From assembly GCA_015501595.1 (NCBI GenBank), contig JADNRX010000144.1:1-64000 (forward strand): DNA of 64,000 nucleotides, given 5' to 3'. Source of the stretch: Hymenopellis radicata (lineage: Eukaryota > Basidiomycota > Agaricomycetes > Agaricales > Physalacriaceae). The position numbers were made by a program, and so were the translations under genes. This document shows positions 22,765-34,410 of the stretch, piece after piece (positions within the stretch are counted from its first letter, which is position 1; every line of letters begins with the position of its first letter). Below the pieces are notes generated by a model that was not told where the DNA came from, ran no database searches, and saw nothing but the letters and a program-made list of their open reading frames with translations.

Positions 22765-23888
22765 TCACCGCTCGGGGAACAGCATGACCTCGTTACTCTT
22801 ATCTGGAGAGTTTGGAGTATCGTCGCCGTCGGGGTCGAGCGGTGTGCTCGAGTTCGCGAATTCAGCCCAATTCGAAGCCATGGCGTAGCCACCCTCGCGA
22901 TCATCTTCCTCACCGACGTCAGATAGCGGCACCGGCGATGATGTTATCGTCCGGGAGAACATGAGGCTGTCGTCTAGGTCGACAAGTGGTGGTGGCTGAG
23001 AATATACAGCGATCTGCTGAGGTGGATGGTGCTGCCGGATGTGTGCAGGGCGCGAAGAAAACGAGTACGTCGGCGCCGATGACACTGCAGAAGAAAAGAA
23101 CGTGTATATGTAGAAATCCGGGGGCGGCGTCGACGCTGCTGAGTCGTGCCAGTACGCCGGCCCATCAGGGTGAGGGTGGGGACGAGGATGGCTAGCATGC
23201 GGGACAAAGATGCCGTCTTCCGCGGTCTTGCAGGGTCTGTAGCGCGTGCCCAAGGGATTGCCGCTAGAAGGTCGTTCATTAATTTCAAGGACAAAGTCTA
23301 AAGTCTAGCGGATGCTTACCATACGGCACAACCGACGCCCTCACGGACACACCCGCACGCGCTCCGTACAATCTTCGAGACTGCGGTGCGATCAAAGTAG
23401 GCATTGTCCAGCGAGACTACAGCGTCAGACGCGCGGGTCTTGGCTGTCCATACACCGAGCCGCCCACGCGGAGCCGCTCGCATATGTACCAGTGCCCCAC
23501 AGCCATTCGTTCGTCTGGGCTGTCTCGTCGTCGTCGGGCGCGATGGCGCCGATGCCGGGCAAAGCGGGAAAAGCGATGGTTCAAAGGCGGCGTGGTGGTA
23601 CTCGTCGAACTCGTCGTCTTCCTGTTCCTCCTCGCCACCGCAGAACAAGGTCCACAGATACTCCTCCTTCTCTCTGTGCAGCCTCGGCGTCTCATCAGGC
23701 TCCCACGTCGCCCCGTCCGCCGCAGCCGCAGTCTGCGCTGCCGTCGTATGATGATCTAGCCGCATAGCGCCCCTGCGACGCAGGCGAGACGCCTCACCAG
23801 TTCGGACCAAGTCGGAGAGCACGATGCTGTCGTCCGCGTCATTCAGATCAGCGTCGGACGATGTCGACGGCCTGTAGGTGATGGGCAT
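22765..23888 (-). CDS. Conserved basidiomycete protein with a Cys cluster, function unknown
   Basis: Two exons joined at a GTAAGC..CTAG intron near 23281-23336. The join gives SACGCVREGVGCAVCGNPLG followed by TRYRPC. The paired cysteines (CGC, GC, CxxC, C) suggest a zinc-binding knuckle or a partial RING/treble-clef. The rest is low-complexity: acidic GGEEEQEDDEFDEYH, basic/proline PSRPTTTRQPRR, and a His/Pro stretch PHASHPRPHPHPDGP. The end (SNEVMLFPER) is intact. Start: Met at 23888 (MPITYRP) is preferred over 23978, because the extra 30 residues look non-coding. I recall similar uncharacterised proteins in mushroom genomes but no assigned function. Confidence 0.6.
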
Positions 23889-23978
23889 CGTTAATAGAAA
23901 GTCGGCGAAAGTGCATTGTGAGGGTGCGTGGATACAATGTGTCGCTGACTCAGCCTCCAGGCAGCCCGCGCCGGTCAT

Positions 23979-24715
23979 GCCGCCGAGTCCCGACTAAATT
24001 GGACACGTCCCGACTCTCCATCCAACTCGGACTAGGCATCTTAAATAATTGCAGATGATTCCGAGGACGCTTTACGCTGTGATATTGTCGAATAAACTGC
24101 TCTTGGTATTGCGGAACGTGCACCACGCTGGGAAATGGAAGCTCGACATTCTCGGCTCCATCGATAGTGCGCCACTAGGCAGCATCACACGACCACTCTC
24201 CACCTCACGCTCACGAGACGAAGGAGATACTCGGATCACTCCTCGAACGCGTGTTGCGATCAACAATCCATTATCAACGACGTGTACACGCCATCGGTGC
24301 CAGTACTGGCGTTATCTCTGTTCCATGTCGCCGTTACACAAACCACGGACAAGGTCACCGTTCATTATACGGCACGGAATTCCGTTGACGCTTTTGACTT
24401 GCTTTTGACATGGGAATGGGATGTCGTTTGCAGCGTGTATTCTCGAGTCCATATCTTAGCACCGGGGCACGCTGCTATAAAATGAAAAATCTCGCCTTAT
24501 TCCATTTGTCGATGTACGGCCAACAAGCAGTACGAAGCTGCAAGGTCTATCTCTACACCGACAGTCTTCTCACAAAGATCGAGACAGCGCGGAAACTTCG
24601 GAATGCCTCATGCTAACCTTCCACTGGAGCCCCAGTTTTACCCAACGGTGCAAGTACTATCGGACCCGAGAATCGCTCAGGACAGGACCTAACGCAAATC
24701 AGTAATCTCCGCTGA
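23979..24715. other. Intergenic region
   Basis: No gene is supported. Frames at 24049-24408 and 24282-24485 lack splice or family support. Confidence 0.4.
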
Positions 24716-27700
24716 CATCACAAAAAGTGTCAGCCTAGCAGGCATAATTATGTTTTGCCGACATTGCTATGCCCTAATTATCCGGCCCATTCCAAGTTAT
24801 GTTACGGTCACCCTAATTAGGGCATAGTAATGTGGCGCAAAACCTAGGCTGCATAGACAGCCTAGGAACCCTAATTAGGGCATAGTTAGCTTGTAATCAA
24901 CCGCTAGGTAGACCATAATACTGTACTATTACACGCAAGTCTTCATGGGGCGTTACCCGTTATGCATACTCTTCACAGACGTTGCTCTTCATTCAGGGTC
25001 CAATTTCCTTATATGGGCAGGCAGGAGCGGTGGCGGCAGTCACCGCCTTAAAAAATTTCCTTTTTGGGCCTTACCTGGGGCCTAATTTCAGCTGTTATGC
25101 GTTATGGTAGCACAAACTCTTCATTTCACAGGTCCCCGTTACCCGTTATGCGAAGACTTGCGTGTAATAGTACAGTATAGGCATCACGGACCTGTATTCT
25201 TATCGTAACATGCTCATAGCTAGGCTATACTTATGCCACCACATGTCTGTAGCCATTGCACAACTTACACATAGCAACACCATAGTCCAGGTATAAACAT
25301 AGCAAGCTCAGTGCATTACGAGATAGTATCTACCCGTACACTACGCCATACGCGCGACGCGTCAAGATTACCGGTACTACTACTCATGGGTCTCCGTCCA
25401 GTTTTTGACCACCATGATGCGCAAGAAGCACCGCACTTTGAAATGTCACCCCAACCAGACTGTCCTTCCCCATAAGGCTAACCGCGGAATACATCCCACG
25501 CCCACTTTACGAAGACAGTCTCCAGAGCTCCTTTCATCAAGACTACCCCACCACATTCGAAGCCGACTTATCCTCAATTGCACCCCGACGCCGATGTTCA
25601 CGACGGCGACTGTTCGTGCCCATGCACAGACAGCGTATGCCCAGGAGACGGCGGACTACTTCGACAACGGAGGGCAGGTGGCGTTTGTCTTGGGTCGTAT
25701 CATGAGGGAATCCTAGCCGAACAGCGTGTGGCCGAAGGGCAGGCATGATACCCAGTTCGCCTTCGTGGGCCACATTCCGACAAGCACCGGGAAACGTATG
25801 AGGAAAGGTTTATCGTCGACTAGGAGCGCGAGGAAATTGGCGATGATGGTTTCTTCGAAGAGAGGGAGGAAGACGAAAGTCTGGATTAGGGCTTACATAT
25901 GTGTCCGCCTTGCTCGCGCGGGAATCCCCGAATAGCGGTAGACGAGCAGCAATCAATAATCTGCGAAGAAGACACCATGTTGGTCCGAGGACGTAGGCGT
26001 CTCGGTGACTGTTATGGTCGACCGGCTCGTTGAGCGAGAGTAGCGGACTGGATGGTAGCGGGGAGGAATGAGGGTTGTTGCAGCAGCACAGGCGATTAGT
26101 GGGACACTGGGACTGCGCTCGACGGCGAAGAACTGCTCCAGATGGACAAGCTGGTCTGGCGCGCCCCGTCTGACTTTTTGGTGGTGGACGAGCGCTCCCC
26201 AGCTCCTCATCGGCATCGGGCAAATCTGAGCCGCTGGGTGAAGGACGAGCAGACCTTATGGGCCTGTTGGGCAACTGAGATGTGGCTGAAGCCCGGAGTG
26301 AAGGCGCGTCTGTACCTTGGAAAGAGCTAGGCAATATGCTAGTCTTGGGTAGGCGTATTGACCAGCATATCGTCGATGTTGGTCTGTGCTGCACGTTAGC
26401 TTTCCAACGTCACGAACGGTGTACAGGGCACGTACAATAATATCGTTTCTGCCAGCCATCTTGGATCCCTTCCAGACCCGATCCGGAGACGACCGTTGCG
26501 TGAGTCTGCTTCGGGGAGTAACGAGCACAATGCGGTCCAACGTTGTACTACCGTCGCGCAGACGGGTGTCGACCTGAAGTCGGGCAGTCGGTCCACGCCG
26601 GCGACTTGTAGTCGAGTGGTGGTGAAGAGCAGAGGGGACTTGATCGGTCAATGCCGACTTGCCGATGTAAGGCTTGAGACAAATAATGCCAACATAACTT
26701 GGCGCGTCATCCCATCCAACCTCTCTCTCTTACCACCAGCATCTCATGCTCGGATACAGTCCGGCGAGGATGGATGGCCGCGGTCGACTGCATGTCGCCG
26801 CTGTGCGATGCAGCCGATGCTCGACTGTATGTCGGCGCTGTCATGGACATATCGCCCAGCTGCGCGCTCGGATACGGTGCAGCGGGCGTGGCTTTCTGGA
26901 CGTCGCCTGATGGCGCTTGCGATAGCGATAACACGTGCGTTGCGCCATCTGGGATGGCGATGCTGTACAGCTAACGACGACACGGGTCAGGATGTCAGAT
27001 CGAGTCACATTTGGACCAGGTCGTCGACAAGTGAGTGTACTGCCCGAGGACTGTGCTGTATGCGCCCCTGATGGCACCTGCGATAGCTTCGATGATATGG
27101 ATATCAAGCCGGAGCTGTTGAGATGTGTCTATGGATACGGGTGAGCAGGCATCATGTTTACTCTTTTCCCGCTCGTTGATGGCGACGCCAGTTTCGAGCG
27201 GCGCGCCGTCGTGTCCATTGTCACTTTCTCCACACCCTCCCGATGTGAGTGTTAGGATCACGCAGGCTTTTATCCTTGCGCTGACCCGTGAGCGTGCTCA
27301 GAGGTTGTTATTACCTGGCCGATGAGATGTCGTCAAGAGGTTTTAAGGACCGGATCTACGAAGGTAACACTACTCTCTTTCGCTTTTCTTACTTTTTTTC
27401 ACCCTGCTTCTAGTCTTTCCGCTTCTCCCCAGGACACGCTGGTCGCAGCTCGCATGCCGACCGGCGTCGTCTGTATCCCCGTCGCTGTTCATCCTTTATG
27501 TTTGTGTTTCTTTTACTATAGATTTGTTTTCGGTACACATAGATGTAACTTTGTATTCCTGTAACTGGTTGCTATAATACAGTGTTTGTTGAGATTCTTG
27601 GTGCTTGCTCCGTCAGTCCTTGAGGGTACTTTAACTGTGAGTTGGCCAAAGTCTACGCATAGGGAGCATGCAGGAAGCGCGTAAGTAGCGGGTAGTTAGG

Positions 27701-28026
27701 GCATAGTTAGTGCATAGTTAGGGCATAGTTCGCACGTAGTTAGCGGGTTATTAGCACATAATTTGCACGTAGTTGACACAGAGTCGAGGCATAGAATTGC
27801 ATAGTAAGTACATAGTTAACATGTACGATACACATAGTTGACGGGTAGCTTACAGGTAGAATACACATACCTTGATGATAACTTGGGCTCAGGAAGGTAG
27901 GGGGTTTCAGAGTTATGGGTAGTAATGTCGGAATTCATAATTATGTCTAACTATGTGCTAGGTAGGAAATGCTGACATTACTTGGCCTAGCTAGGGTATA
28001 GCTAGGATTTGACACTTTTTGTGATG
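24716..28026. mobile_element. TIR-bounded element of 3.3 kb, no recognised transposase
   Basis: The left end CATCACAAAAAGTGTCA (24716-24732) and the right end TGACACTTTTTGTGATG (28010-28026) are perfect 17-bp inverted repeats. Similarity continues inward: GCATAATTATG then CCGACATT on both arms, and many GCATAGTTAGGG-type repeats in each subterminal region (24760-24900 and 27650-27990). The interior (25400-27560) is GC-rich with frames up to about 190 codons on both strands, none recognisable. A MITE (24921-25175) is nested near the left end. A two-base AT duplication is possible. It may be a non-autonomous or heavily decayed DNA transposon. Confidence 0.65.
24921..25175. mobile_element. MITE-like element, 255 bp, 24-bp perfect TIR
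   Basis: The left arm starts CTGTACTATTACACGCAAG and the right arm ends with its exact complement (24 bp in all). TA lies on both sides (24919-24920 and 25176-25177). GTTACCCGTTATGC occurs near each end as a direct repeat. It is related to the element at 16182-16434 by length, CTGTA ends, TA duplication and the GTTA..GTTAT motif. Confidence 0.8.
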
Positions 28027-28629
28027 GAGAACACGATAACGGGAATCCCGCCGTAAACCATGTTGGCGATATACCACGGCTCTCGAAGACCCTAGCTTTC
28101 CGCCGTATCCTAAAGAGCGATCCGGAGTCGAGTATATGACGAAGAATCGACGCCGGAGAAGCCTGATAAATCGATGGAGCCGGCGAGATTCTCTTCAAGC
28201 ACGCCACCGGGTATACGGCACCCAGATCAAAATAGCATGTCGAAGCAGGACAGGGCAAGGACATTTACTCGGCTCGGAACGCCGGCTAGATACATTGACG
28301 GGATGTGCCCTAATCTACGCCACACTCCCGCCTGATATGATCACAGCTTCAAGTCACCGAGGGAATCAATGGTGCACAGTCAGTCATAACACGCACCAAT
28401 CGATACACACCACGCGGACGCGCTGAGCGAGTGCTTTAGACCACGGCCATCACCGAGGACTGTACAATTGGTGAAACCTTAAACGTTTTGTATCCACACC
28501 TTCTCGCGCGCTCAAGTACAGCGGGGTGTGTCCTAGCAGAGATTACAAGGTCAGCGTGATCCTCGCCAGGTAGTTCTTGCGTTATCCTCGCCAGGTAGTT
28601 CTTGCGTTATCCTCGCCAGGTAGCTGTTT

Positions 28630-28866
28630 TTATGCGTGTTCCGCGCGAGGTAGTCGAGCAAGGAAAAGGACTTCCGCGCCTCGCTCTGCCTCCTCCCGGA
28701 AGCGCTGCTCTTCCTCCTCTGCTTCGTACTTCCCCTTCTCCTCCATATTGCAGGCATTCCGCGCTTCTTCCTCTCGTCTCCGCACAGCCTCCTCACATTG
28801 GCGCGCGCGATCCTGCATTCTCGGAAGCGACTTTGAGTAGGGCGTCTCGCTCATTCTCTCTGGCAC
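28630..28866 (-). other. Charge-rich coiled-coil-like reading frame inside the element
   Basis: Reads CEEAVRRREEEARNACNMEE then AEEEEQRFREEAERG, a strongly helical acidic/basic pattern that runs outward towards the left arm. It may be a captured exon fragment. No start or splice context supports a complete gene. Confidence 0.3.
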
Positions 28867-29203
28867 GGAACGCCTGAACTAGCATGACGGTGTGACTCGG
28901 AAGAAGTCCCATACAACCCTCCATCGACGAAATCCTACAAGTTTAACACACTATGAGGGGGGAAGTCATTAAAGACAATGATCCTGGAATTACCTACTAG
29001 AACGTGTAATGCGACTTGGGGATGAATAGCCTCGAAAGATATCAGCTTCACGGAAAATACTGCCTGTCGACAGCATTTGTGGCGATGGAACGGATTGAAT
29101 TAGCCGTAGAAAATGGTGATAAAAGAGAGAGCGAGGAAGCCAATAGAAATTTGTAATTTGCGAGTGCTCCTCGAGTCGGAGTTGCAAGCGCAAGAGGAAA
29201 AGC

Positions 29204-29545
29204 GTGATCGTGAATCTTGTTGTGTACCGTCGTCGTTTATTCGAACATGGACACGCTCTGTGGATTCCCAAACCCGACGAGAGTCTTCCGGACGCGTACA
29301 AAATCCAGGGAATAAGCGTTGGAGACGTTGGGGTGTTTACTCCACATGGCGGATTCGACTTTCTGTACGCCTCCATCGCATTTTCCCAGCCACCGTCGCG
29401 ACAGGACGCGACTCGCGACTCGATTCCTCTTTCGCTTCTGGCCTTTTTTGCGAGTGGCGCTTACAGCGGTAAATATGCCCTTTCTTTTCCAACTACCTGG
29501 CGAGGAATACGCACAAAAACAATTACCTGGCGAGGATACGCATAA
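29204..29545 (+). pseudogene. Fragment of a common Agaricomycete protein domain inside the element
   Basis: The frame reads HGHALWIPKPDESLPDAYKI then GISVGDVGVFTPHGGFDFLY. This resembles the N-terminal motif (GYPLW.P.P...LP..Y...G..IGDVG...P.G.FD.LF) seen in many uncharacterised, lineage-expanded mushroom proteins. It then runs into the LPGED-like tandem repeats of the right arm, so it is a fragment, probably captured by the element. Function unknown. Confidence 0.45.
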
Positions 29546-29869
29546 TTACCTGGCGAGGATAACGCACGAACCACCTGGCGAGGATCACGCTGACCTTGGG
29601 ATTCACGGTAAAACACAGTCCGCATGTAGCATGGATGAGCGCTGTGCTGTTCGAGCCAGCGGGCGGCCGCCGACGCCATCGGGTGATACTAAATTTTAAG
29701 GTTTCACCAACTGCATAGGTCCCTCGGTGATTGCCGTGGTCACGGTGTCCAGTCACTCTCACGTCCGTGTCGATGCTTATTTTGACTGACTGTGCACCAC
29801 AGCGCGTCGCGAGTGCTACAAGCAATGCGTGATGTGTTCCTGACCAAGCGTTACAGTGAGGCTCCGTGG

Positions 29870-30196
29870 TTAGTAAAACAGGCTAGCCACATCTCCCCCC
29901 GTTTTGACGGTGAGCTCGGCGGAGCTAGTCTTGTGGGGAGTAGGTACATGACAGGAGGCTAACGTAGATTGAGGTCTACGTAGGAACATCGTGTCACTGT
30001 ATCTAGCCGGCGTTCCTGATGGGACCGAGCCGAGTAATTTTCCTTTCCTTTCCTTTCCCACGTTCGGTTCCTTTATCACCACCATCTCGCGCTTGATGTC
30101 TCTTCTGCAGTAATATGCCGGGTGAGCGTGCAGCTGTCGGAATCGACGACTATAGTTGCCCGTTTGTGCTATTGACGCGGAGGAGACTTCCTGCAC
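29870..30196 (-). repeat. Block conserved downstream of both tandem F-box genes, copy 1
   Basis: About 150 bp here (30055-30200) match 34045-34190 closely. In both, the minus strand reads SIAQTG.Y.R..RQLHAHPAYYC and RRDIKRE..VIK.PNVGK. Neither copy has an ATG in the right place. It may be 3' flank carried along with the tandem duplication or an exon remnant. A (TTTCC)4 tract sits at 30039-30058. Confidence 0.45.
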
Positions 30197-30627
30197 ATCC
30201 CGGCTCAGTTACCGTTCTCGTCGTTGGGATGTGCCGGTGGCTGTTAACGAGGACCACTCAAGTTTGTGATATTCAAACACCCTCCGGCTCGTTGTTCCCT
30301 TTGGTGAGCCGTCGTTTTCCCCCTTCCTCGTTTGTTTCTTTGAATTAAATTCGCCTCCTCTTACCAGATATCGCTACTACTGATGGTTGCTTCCCGTATT
30401 TGTCTAGCCCCATACACATCGCTACCAACGCCCTCGACATCTTTAATGATTCTTCATACCGACACCACGCCATCTTACTCGACAATTTCTGTACTCGTTT
30501 CCTATTCCGGGCCAGTGGCCTCCGAGTCTCTTCGCCAAACATGGCTGTACGCATTCCCCTTTGTTTCTTTGAATGTTTTTCTCCTTTTCATACCGGTTCA
30601 CTACTACTGATGATTACTATATGTCCC

Positions 30628-32140
30628 CTACACATCGATACCAGCTCCTTCAACATCATCGTTAACTATCGCACTCACACCACCTTGCTGCACAATTTCT
30701 GTCTTCGCTTTCAATTTCGGGCCATCGGGCTGCCATCCATCCTTGCAAACAAGTTTGTATCCCCTATAGACACACGGTCGTATCCACTGAACCATAATCT
30801 GCTCCGACATCAGATTCGGAAAGATATCTTGGCAATGAAGCGTCTTCAGCGCTGTCATCTAAAAACAGGTGTTAATCGGCGCCACTTTGTCTTCATGGAC
30901 ACGTACCGCTACATCCTTCTTACTCATATCTGCTACGACATGCACCGTTCGCAGTTGCTTACACTCCTGCAGCTGCGCCAGACGGGATTCATCGATAAAC
31001 CACTGCGTAGCCTTCAAATTTTCCTTCGGAATGATGCTCAACACGCGGAGTGACTCGTGATGGCGCGTCAGAACCTCTTTCCAGAATCTCTTCGCCAAGT
31101 CATCGTCGGTCGCATAAACTTGTGAGATGCTGAGCTCTTCCAACCCCTCGTACGATGTAAGATAGTCAAGAAAGGCCCCAGAAATAGGTCCGATCCCAGT
31201 AACATCCAGCTTCGTGAGGTGCACACGATTGCGCCACAGTAGTGACCAAGGCTTCTCAAAAGGCTTCGACTGAAAAGTGGTAACGGTCTCAGGCTGTTCG
31301 AGTTTAAGTTCCTTCAAGCAGTTAAGTTGGAGTAAGCAGTTAAGTTGGAGATTTTGGGCGTCCGAGTCGGTGGGTAGGTAGGTAGCCTCGAAGAGCTTGT
31401 CTAGATCAAGCCAAACGTCAAATGCCTGCAAAGAGAGCCCGAAAAGACCTGGGTTCCCCCATATGAATGTTTGAAGTATCTCAGCGTTGATTAGGCCACA
31501 TAAATGGAGCCTTTGTAAGTTTCGGAAGCCATAAAGGGCGGTCCAAATGGCCTTGCAGCCATCCGTGCGGATGGTAACGTTCAGGGTGTTGATGGTTGAT
31601 TGCTGGGCAGCGGCATCGATGACATCCTTGATAGAGTCGTCGTAGGCCGTCACATGAGGTCGTAGTAGGCAGATACGTAGGCTTGCAGAATGTGAGTGTG
31701 CTTATATCTATGCTCTTGGTAACAAAAACTAACCTGAATTCAATTAGTGAAGGCAGTCGTCCCTTCCTGAGAGCCCGCGGGAGATGCGCGAGCCTCTCCC
31801 GAAACGTTTCTCGGAAGAAGGATTCGTCGTAAGTCACTTCCAGATGGCAGACATTGGATCTCAGATGCGTTTCACCGTCAGCTATGGCTCGCCACAGAGA
31901 AGTAATCCTCTTCGTTTTGATATCGGAATGACGATCGGGTATAGCGGCCATCTCGACGACGACTTTGGAGAAAAGCCGCTTTTCTGCGACATACCTCGCC
32001 TCTCGACTGACAAGCCGGAGGTTCTTGAGAGTTTCATCGTCACACTGGAGGCATTCAGAACGGTCCCCACGGTAGTTGATGGACTCTTACCACTGAGAGG
32101 CAGATCTCCCCCAGAGTTCTGGAGGTAGCGTTGGTGTCAT
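30628..32140 (-). CDS. F-box/LRR protein, expanded subfamily, member 2 (one frameshift)
   Basis: Minus strand, start at 32140: MTPTLPPELWG, then a short intron (GTAAGA..TCCAG), then CDDETLKNLRLVSREARYVA. Exon 2 continues with KRITSLWRAIADGETHLRSN and LPSLIEFR. Exon 3 (31.7-30.9 kb) reads STINTLNVTI, FRNLQRLHLCGLINAE, LKELKLEQPE, VHLTKLDVTG, LDYLTSYEGLEELSISQ and ESLRVLSIIPKENLKATQWF. A last exon (30858-30628) after GTACGT..TTTTTAG reads MTALKTLHCQDIFPNLMSEQ. The frame is lost once at a run of five C (five G on the coding strand, 32108-32112); a sixth G would restore LWGEIC. It forms a tandem pair with the gene at 34.4-35.9 kb. Probable SCF substrate adaptor. Confidence 0.7.
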
Positions 32141-32194
32141 AGAGGGAGATAGAATACAGCGGAGCGAGGTAGCATTATGGAGTCTGGTCCCCCT

Positions 32195-32250
32195 CCTTAT
32201 ATACAAGAGCCGGTGGGCTGTGTCTCGAAGATTCGAAGGCCACGTCACCA
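32195..32250 (-). promoter_or_regulatory. Conserved F-box promoter module, copy 2
   Basis: Minus-strand order: TGACGTGG (32240-32247), GAATCTTCGAGAC (32224-32236), TGTATATAAGG (32195-32205), then the ATG 55 bp on. Same order as at 19.3, 36.0, 47.1 and 55.8 kb. Confidence 0.6.
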
Positions 32251-32454
32251 GGCACAATGGGCGTTATTGTCCTCTCCATAACACAACAGCTGTGCATTTT
32301 GAGGCGCCTTGCCTCGTGTGGGGACCCGGGGGGAAATGGAGATCAGCCTTGTTTTTCATTGTCAACGGACTTCGGACCAGTATCGGCTAACGGCCGGATG
32401 CTTCTTAAACGTCTGGGAATGAGGCTCAGTAGCAGCTCATCAAGAAATAGTAAG

Positions 32455-32790
32455 ATGCTTACTAAACTACGAGTCGGACACTATCTCGAACGAACAGAAT
32501 ATCGTCTGTGCATGCGTCAGATCACCGCCTGAATTCGCTCGTAGGAACGGAGCAATGTTGCGTTCCATATCACGCATGCCCTCGTGAGTCGCCAGGTCGC
32601 TTACAGGACCATTCCATAATGATGCCCCACAGCTTTCCACACATGACGAGTGTACAGTGGGGAGGTGGAACGCCAACATAAAAGGTGCTATGAATCGTCT
32701 TGTATCGTTTCAGAGGGTCAATTTATACGCGGCGCCTGTTATACGTGAGTTTACTGAGAGCAAAAGGCCCGTAGCGTAGGTAGTCGGCAC
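32455..32790 (-). repeat. Conserved small-ORF block, copy 2
   Basis: Minus-strand frame 32679-32467 reads MLAFHLPTVHSSCVESCG, then NGPVSDLATHEGMRDMERNI and APFLRA. The block extends to about 32790. It is repeated at 36.24-36.6, 47.3-47.7 and 57.35-57.63 kb. Length differences between copies around the SDLATHEG motif appear to be in multiples of three, which hints at coding constraint. Confidence 0.5.
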
Positions 32791-32803
32791 GGCTCATCAA
32801 AGG

Positions 32804-33985
32804 TGAACGTTGATGATGTTGTTTCGAATTGGGACGAAACTTCGAGACCATTCTGTGCAGCCCCAGAGTACATGCAGCGGAGTGCCTACAAGGGAGCATT
32901 AATTGAGCAATAACGATGACTTTACAGGTCGTCCAGAAGAGTTGCAGAAGAGGAATATTCGGAACTCGCTGGGAGGAAGCAGCAATGCTGTGCGGTTTAT
33001 TTGTTTGTGTATCTGATCGCCGCTTTTCTCTTGCCGCCAACATCTCGACACGTCGGGCAATGCCTTCCAACGCGTCGGATACGCCTAGAGCGTCTGATAA
33101 GGCTGCAGGTTGATGTCCCGCCTCCTCCCTCGCTGTGCACGCCACTCTAGTCGATGCAGAAGGCAGTACGTACTCGTCCCCTACCCCATATGTACCCAAT
33201 ATTGTCGTTAGCGCCATGCTCGCTTTTGTCGCGATGACGCCTAATCTGTGCCGCCATCTGCGCTCTGTACTCGCAGTCCACCTTTGCACCGACACTGCCA
33301 TGGTCATACAGTTGACTGCCTACGGTCAAGTACAAAGTCTGAGTCTCAATGCGCCTAGCCGATGGTGTGTGCCAAAGTGCCCTACTATATCAACTCTCAC
33401 CTAGTTTCAGATAGCGCTTCTGCCTTCCCATCAATATCTGCGCGCTACGTCAAACCTTGGCTCGCATATACACGGCGTACTACCCACCCCGATACGTTCT
33501 TTTGGACCACGTATCTTCGCAGCCATCGCCTACTCGAACCGACAATCCTCGCCGACTTTTGTCTCTGCTGCGCGGCCTAGGCTGTAGTAGGCGCATATAT
33601 ACGCATACATCTTAGGTACGGATTCTCGTCCACGCCTACCTACGCATTCTCAACCGCTTGTGGCAGACGCGAAGGCTTGGGCTTTTAGGATGGACGGACG
33701 AACAAGTGTGGCCCGGGTCTGTGCTGCGCTGCCCCTCCGCTCACGGTGTGCATCCGTGTATTCGTTGATGGGAAATGCGCCTAATCGATCCGAATCCAGC
33801 CCTGTGCAAGAGCTCGATATTACTGTTCCTTCCTTCCATACCTCAATATAATTACGCGCTGCTGGGAGCATGATGGTAAGATACAATGTCTCTTTCCAAA
33901 GCCACATGTTGATGGAGACAATAGGCTGTCAATACGTCGGCCAGGTTCGGCCAGGTACTGGATCCTTCATCTTCGATTACTTTAG
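32804..33985 (+). repeat. 1.2-kb repeat block, copy 1 (empty site)
   Basis: Matches 54365-55490 in the same orientation at high identity. The junction GGTGAACGTTGATGATG at its start is continuous with the small-ORF block. In the other copy this point is interrupted by the 6.7-kb insertion 47706-54364. An 89-codon plus-strand frame (33135-33404; 90 codons in the other copy, 54691-54963) is open in both, but its differences are mostly amino-acid-changing, so coding is doubtful. Confidence 0.75.
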
Positions 33986-34044
33986 CTATCCTACGGCTCG
34001 ACTACCCGAATCTTTCTGCTGTATTTCTTGATTTGTGTATCCGG

Positions 34045-34190
34045 CTTTCCCACGTTCGGTTGCTTTATCACCCCGATCTCGCGCTTGATGTCTCTTCTGC
34101 AGTAATATGCCGGGTGTGCGTGAAGCTGTCGGACTTGACGACGATAGTCGCCCGTTTGTGCTATTGACGGGGAGGTGACTTCCTGCAATG
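34045..34190 (-). repeat. Block conserved downstream of both tandem F-box genes, copy 2
   Basis: Counterpart of 30055-30200, same orientation. See that entry for the shared peptide pattern. Confidence 0.5.
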
Positions 34191-34410
34191 TCGCGGCTCA
34201 GTTAACGATCTCGTCGGTCGCGGTTTGTCCCAGGTTCCTTGTTCGTCGCGGTTCGTTCCTCGTCGGTCAGAGCTGGTTCCTCGCTAGTCAGAGATCATTC
34301 CTCGTCAGTCATACTTGTTCTTCTTTGGTTGTGACCTGTGCTTCGTCGGTCCTCGATTGCTCATTATTGGTGAATGTTATTCTCCTTCTTCTACCGACTA
34401 CTGATGATTA

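Larger units (their letters stand above)
28370..29799. mobile_element. 1.4-kb element with long TIRs and tandem 25-bp repeats in both arms
   Basis: TGGTGCACAGTCAGTCA (28370) is inverted at the right end (29783-29799). Inside, both arms share ATCACCGAGG and TTGGTGAAACCTTAAA in the same order, giving about 110-120 bp of degenerate terminal repeat. Then come tandem units CCTCGCCAGGTAGTTCTTGC (25 bp; 28561, 28586, 28611) on the left. Their inverted counterparts CTACCTGGCGAGGATAACGC stand at 29493, 29523, 29547 and 29571. No transposase is seen. The core holds two outward-facing coding-like pieces (see separate entries). No clear target duplication was found. Confidence 0.7.

Noticed and set aside
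23312..23767. Several 90-150-codon plus-strand frames
   Set aside because: They lie opposite the Cys-cluster gene, whose two exons join in frame; the plus frames are Arg/Ser shadows.
25810..26394. 194-codon minus-strand frame inside the 3.3-kb TIR element, considered as a transposase
   Set aside because: No acidic catalytic triad, zinc finger or helix-turn-helix pattern; Pro/Ser/Arg-rich and overlapped by other frames.
33135..33404. 89-codon frame conserved in two copies, considered as a small gene
   Set aside because: Differences from the copy at 54691 are mainly amino-acid-changing, and no promoter or splice support is visible.
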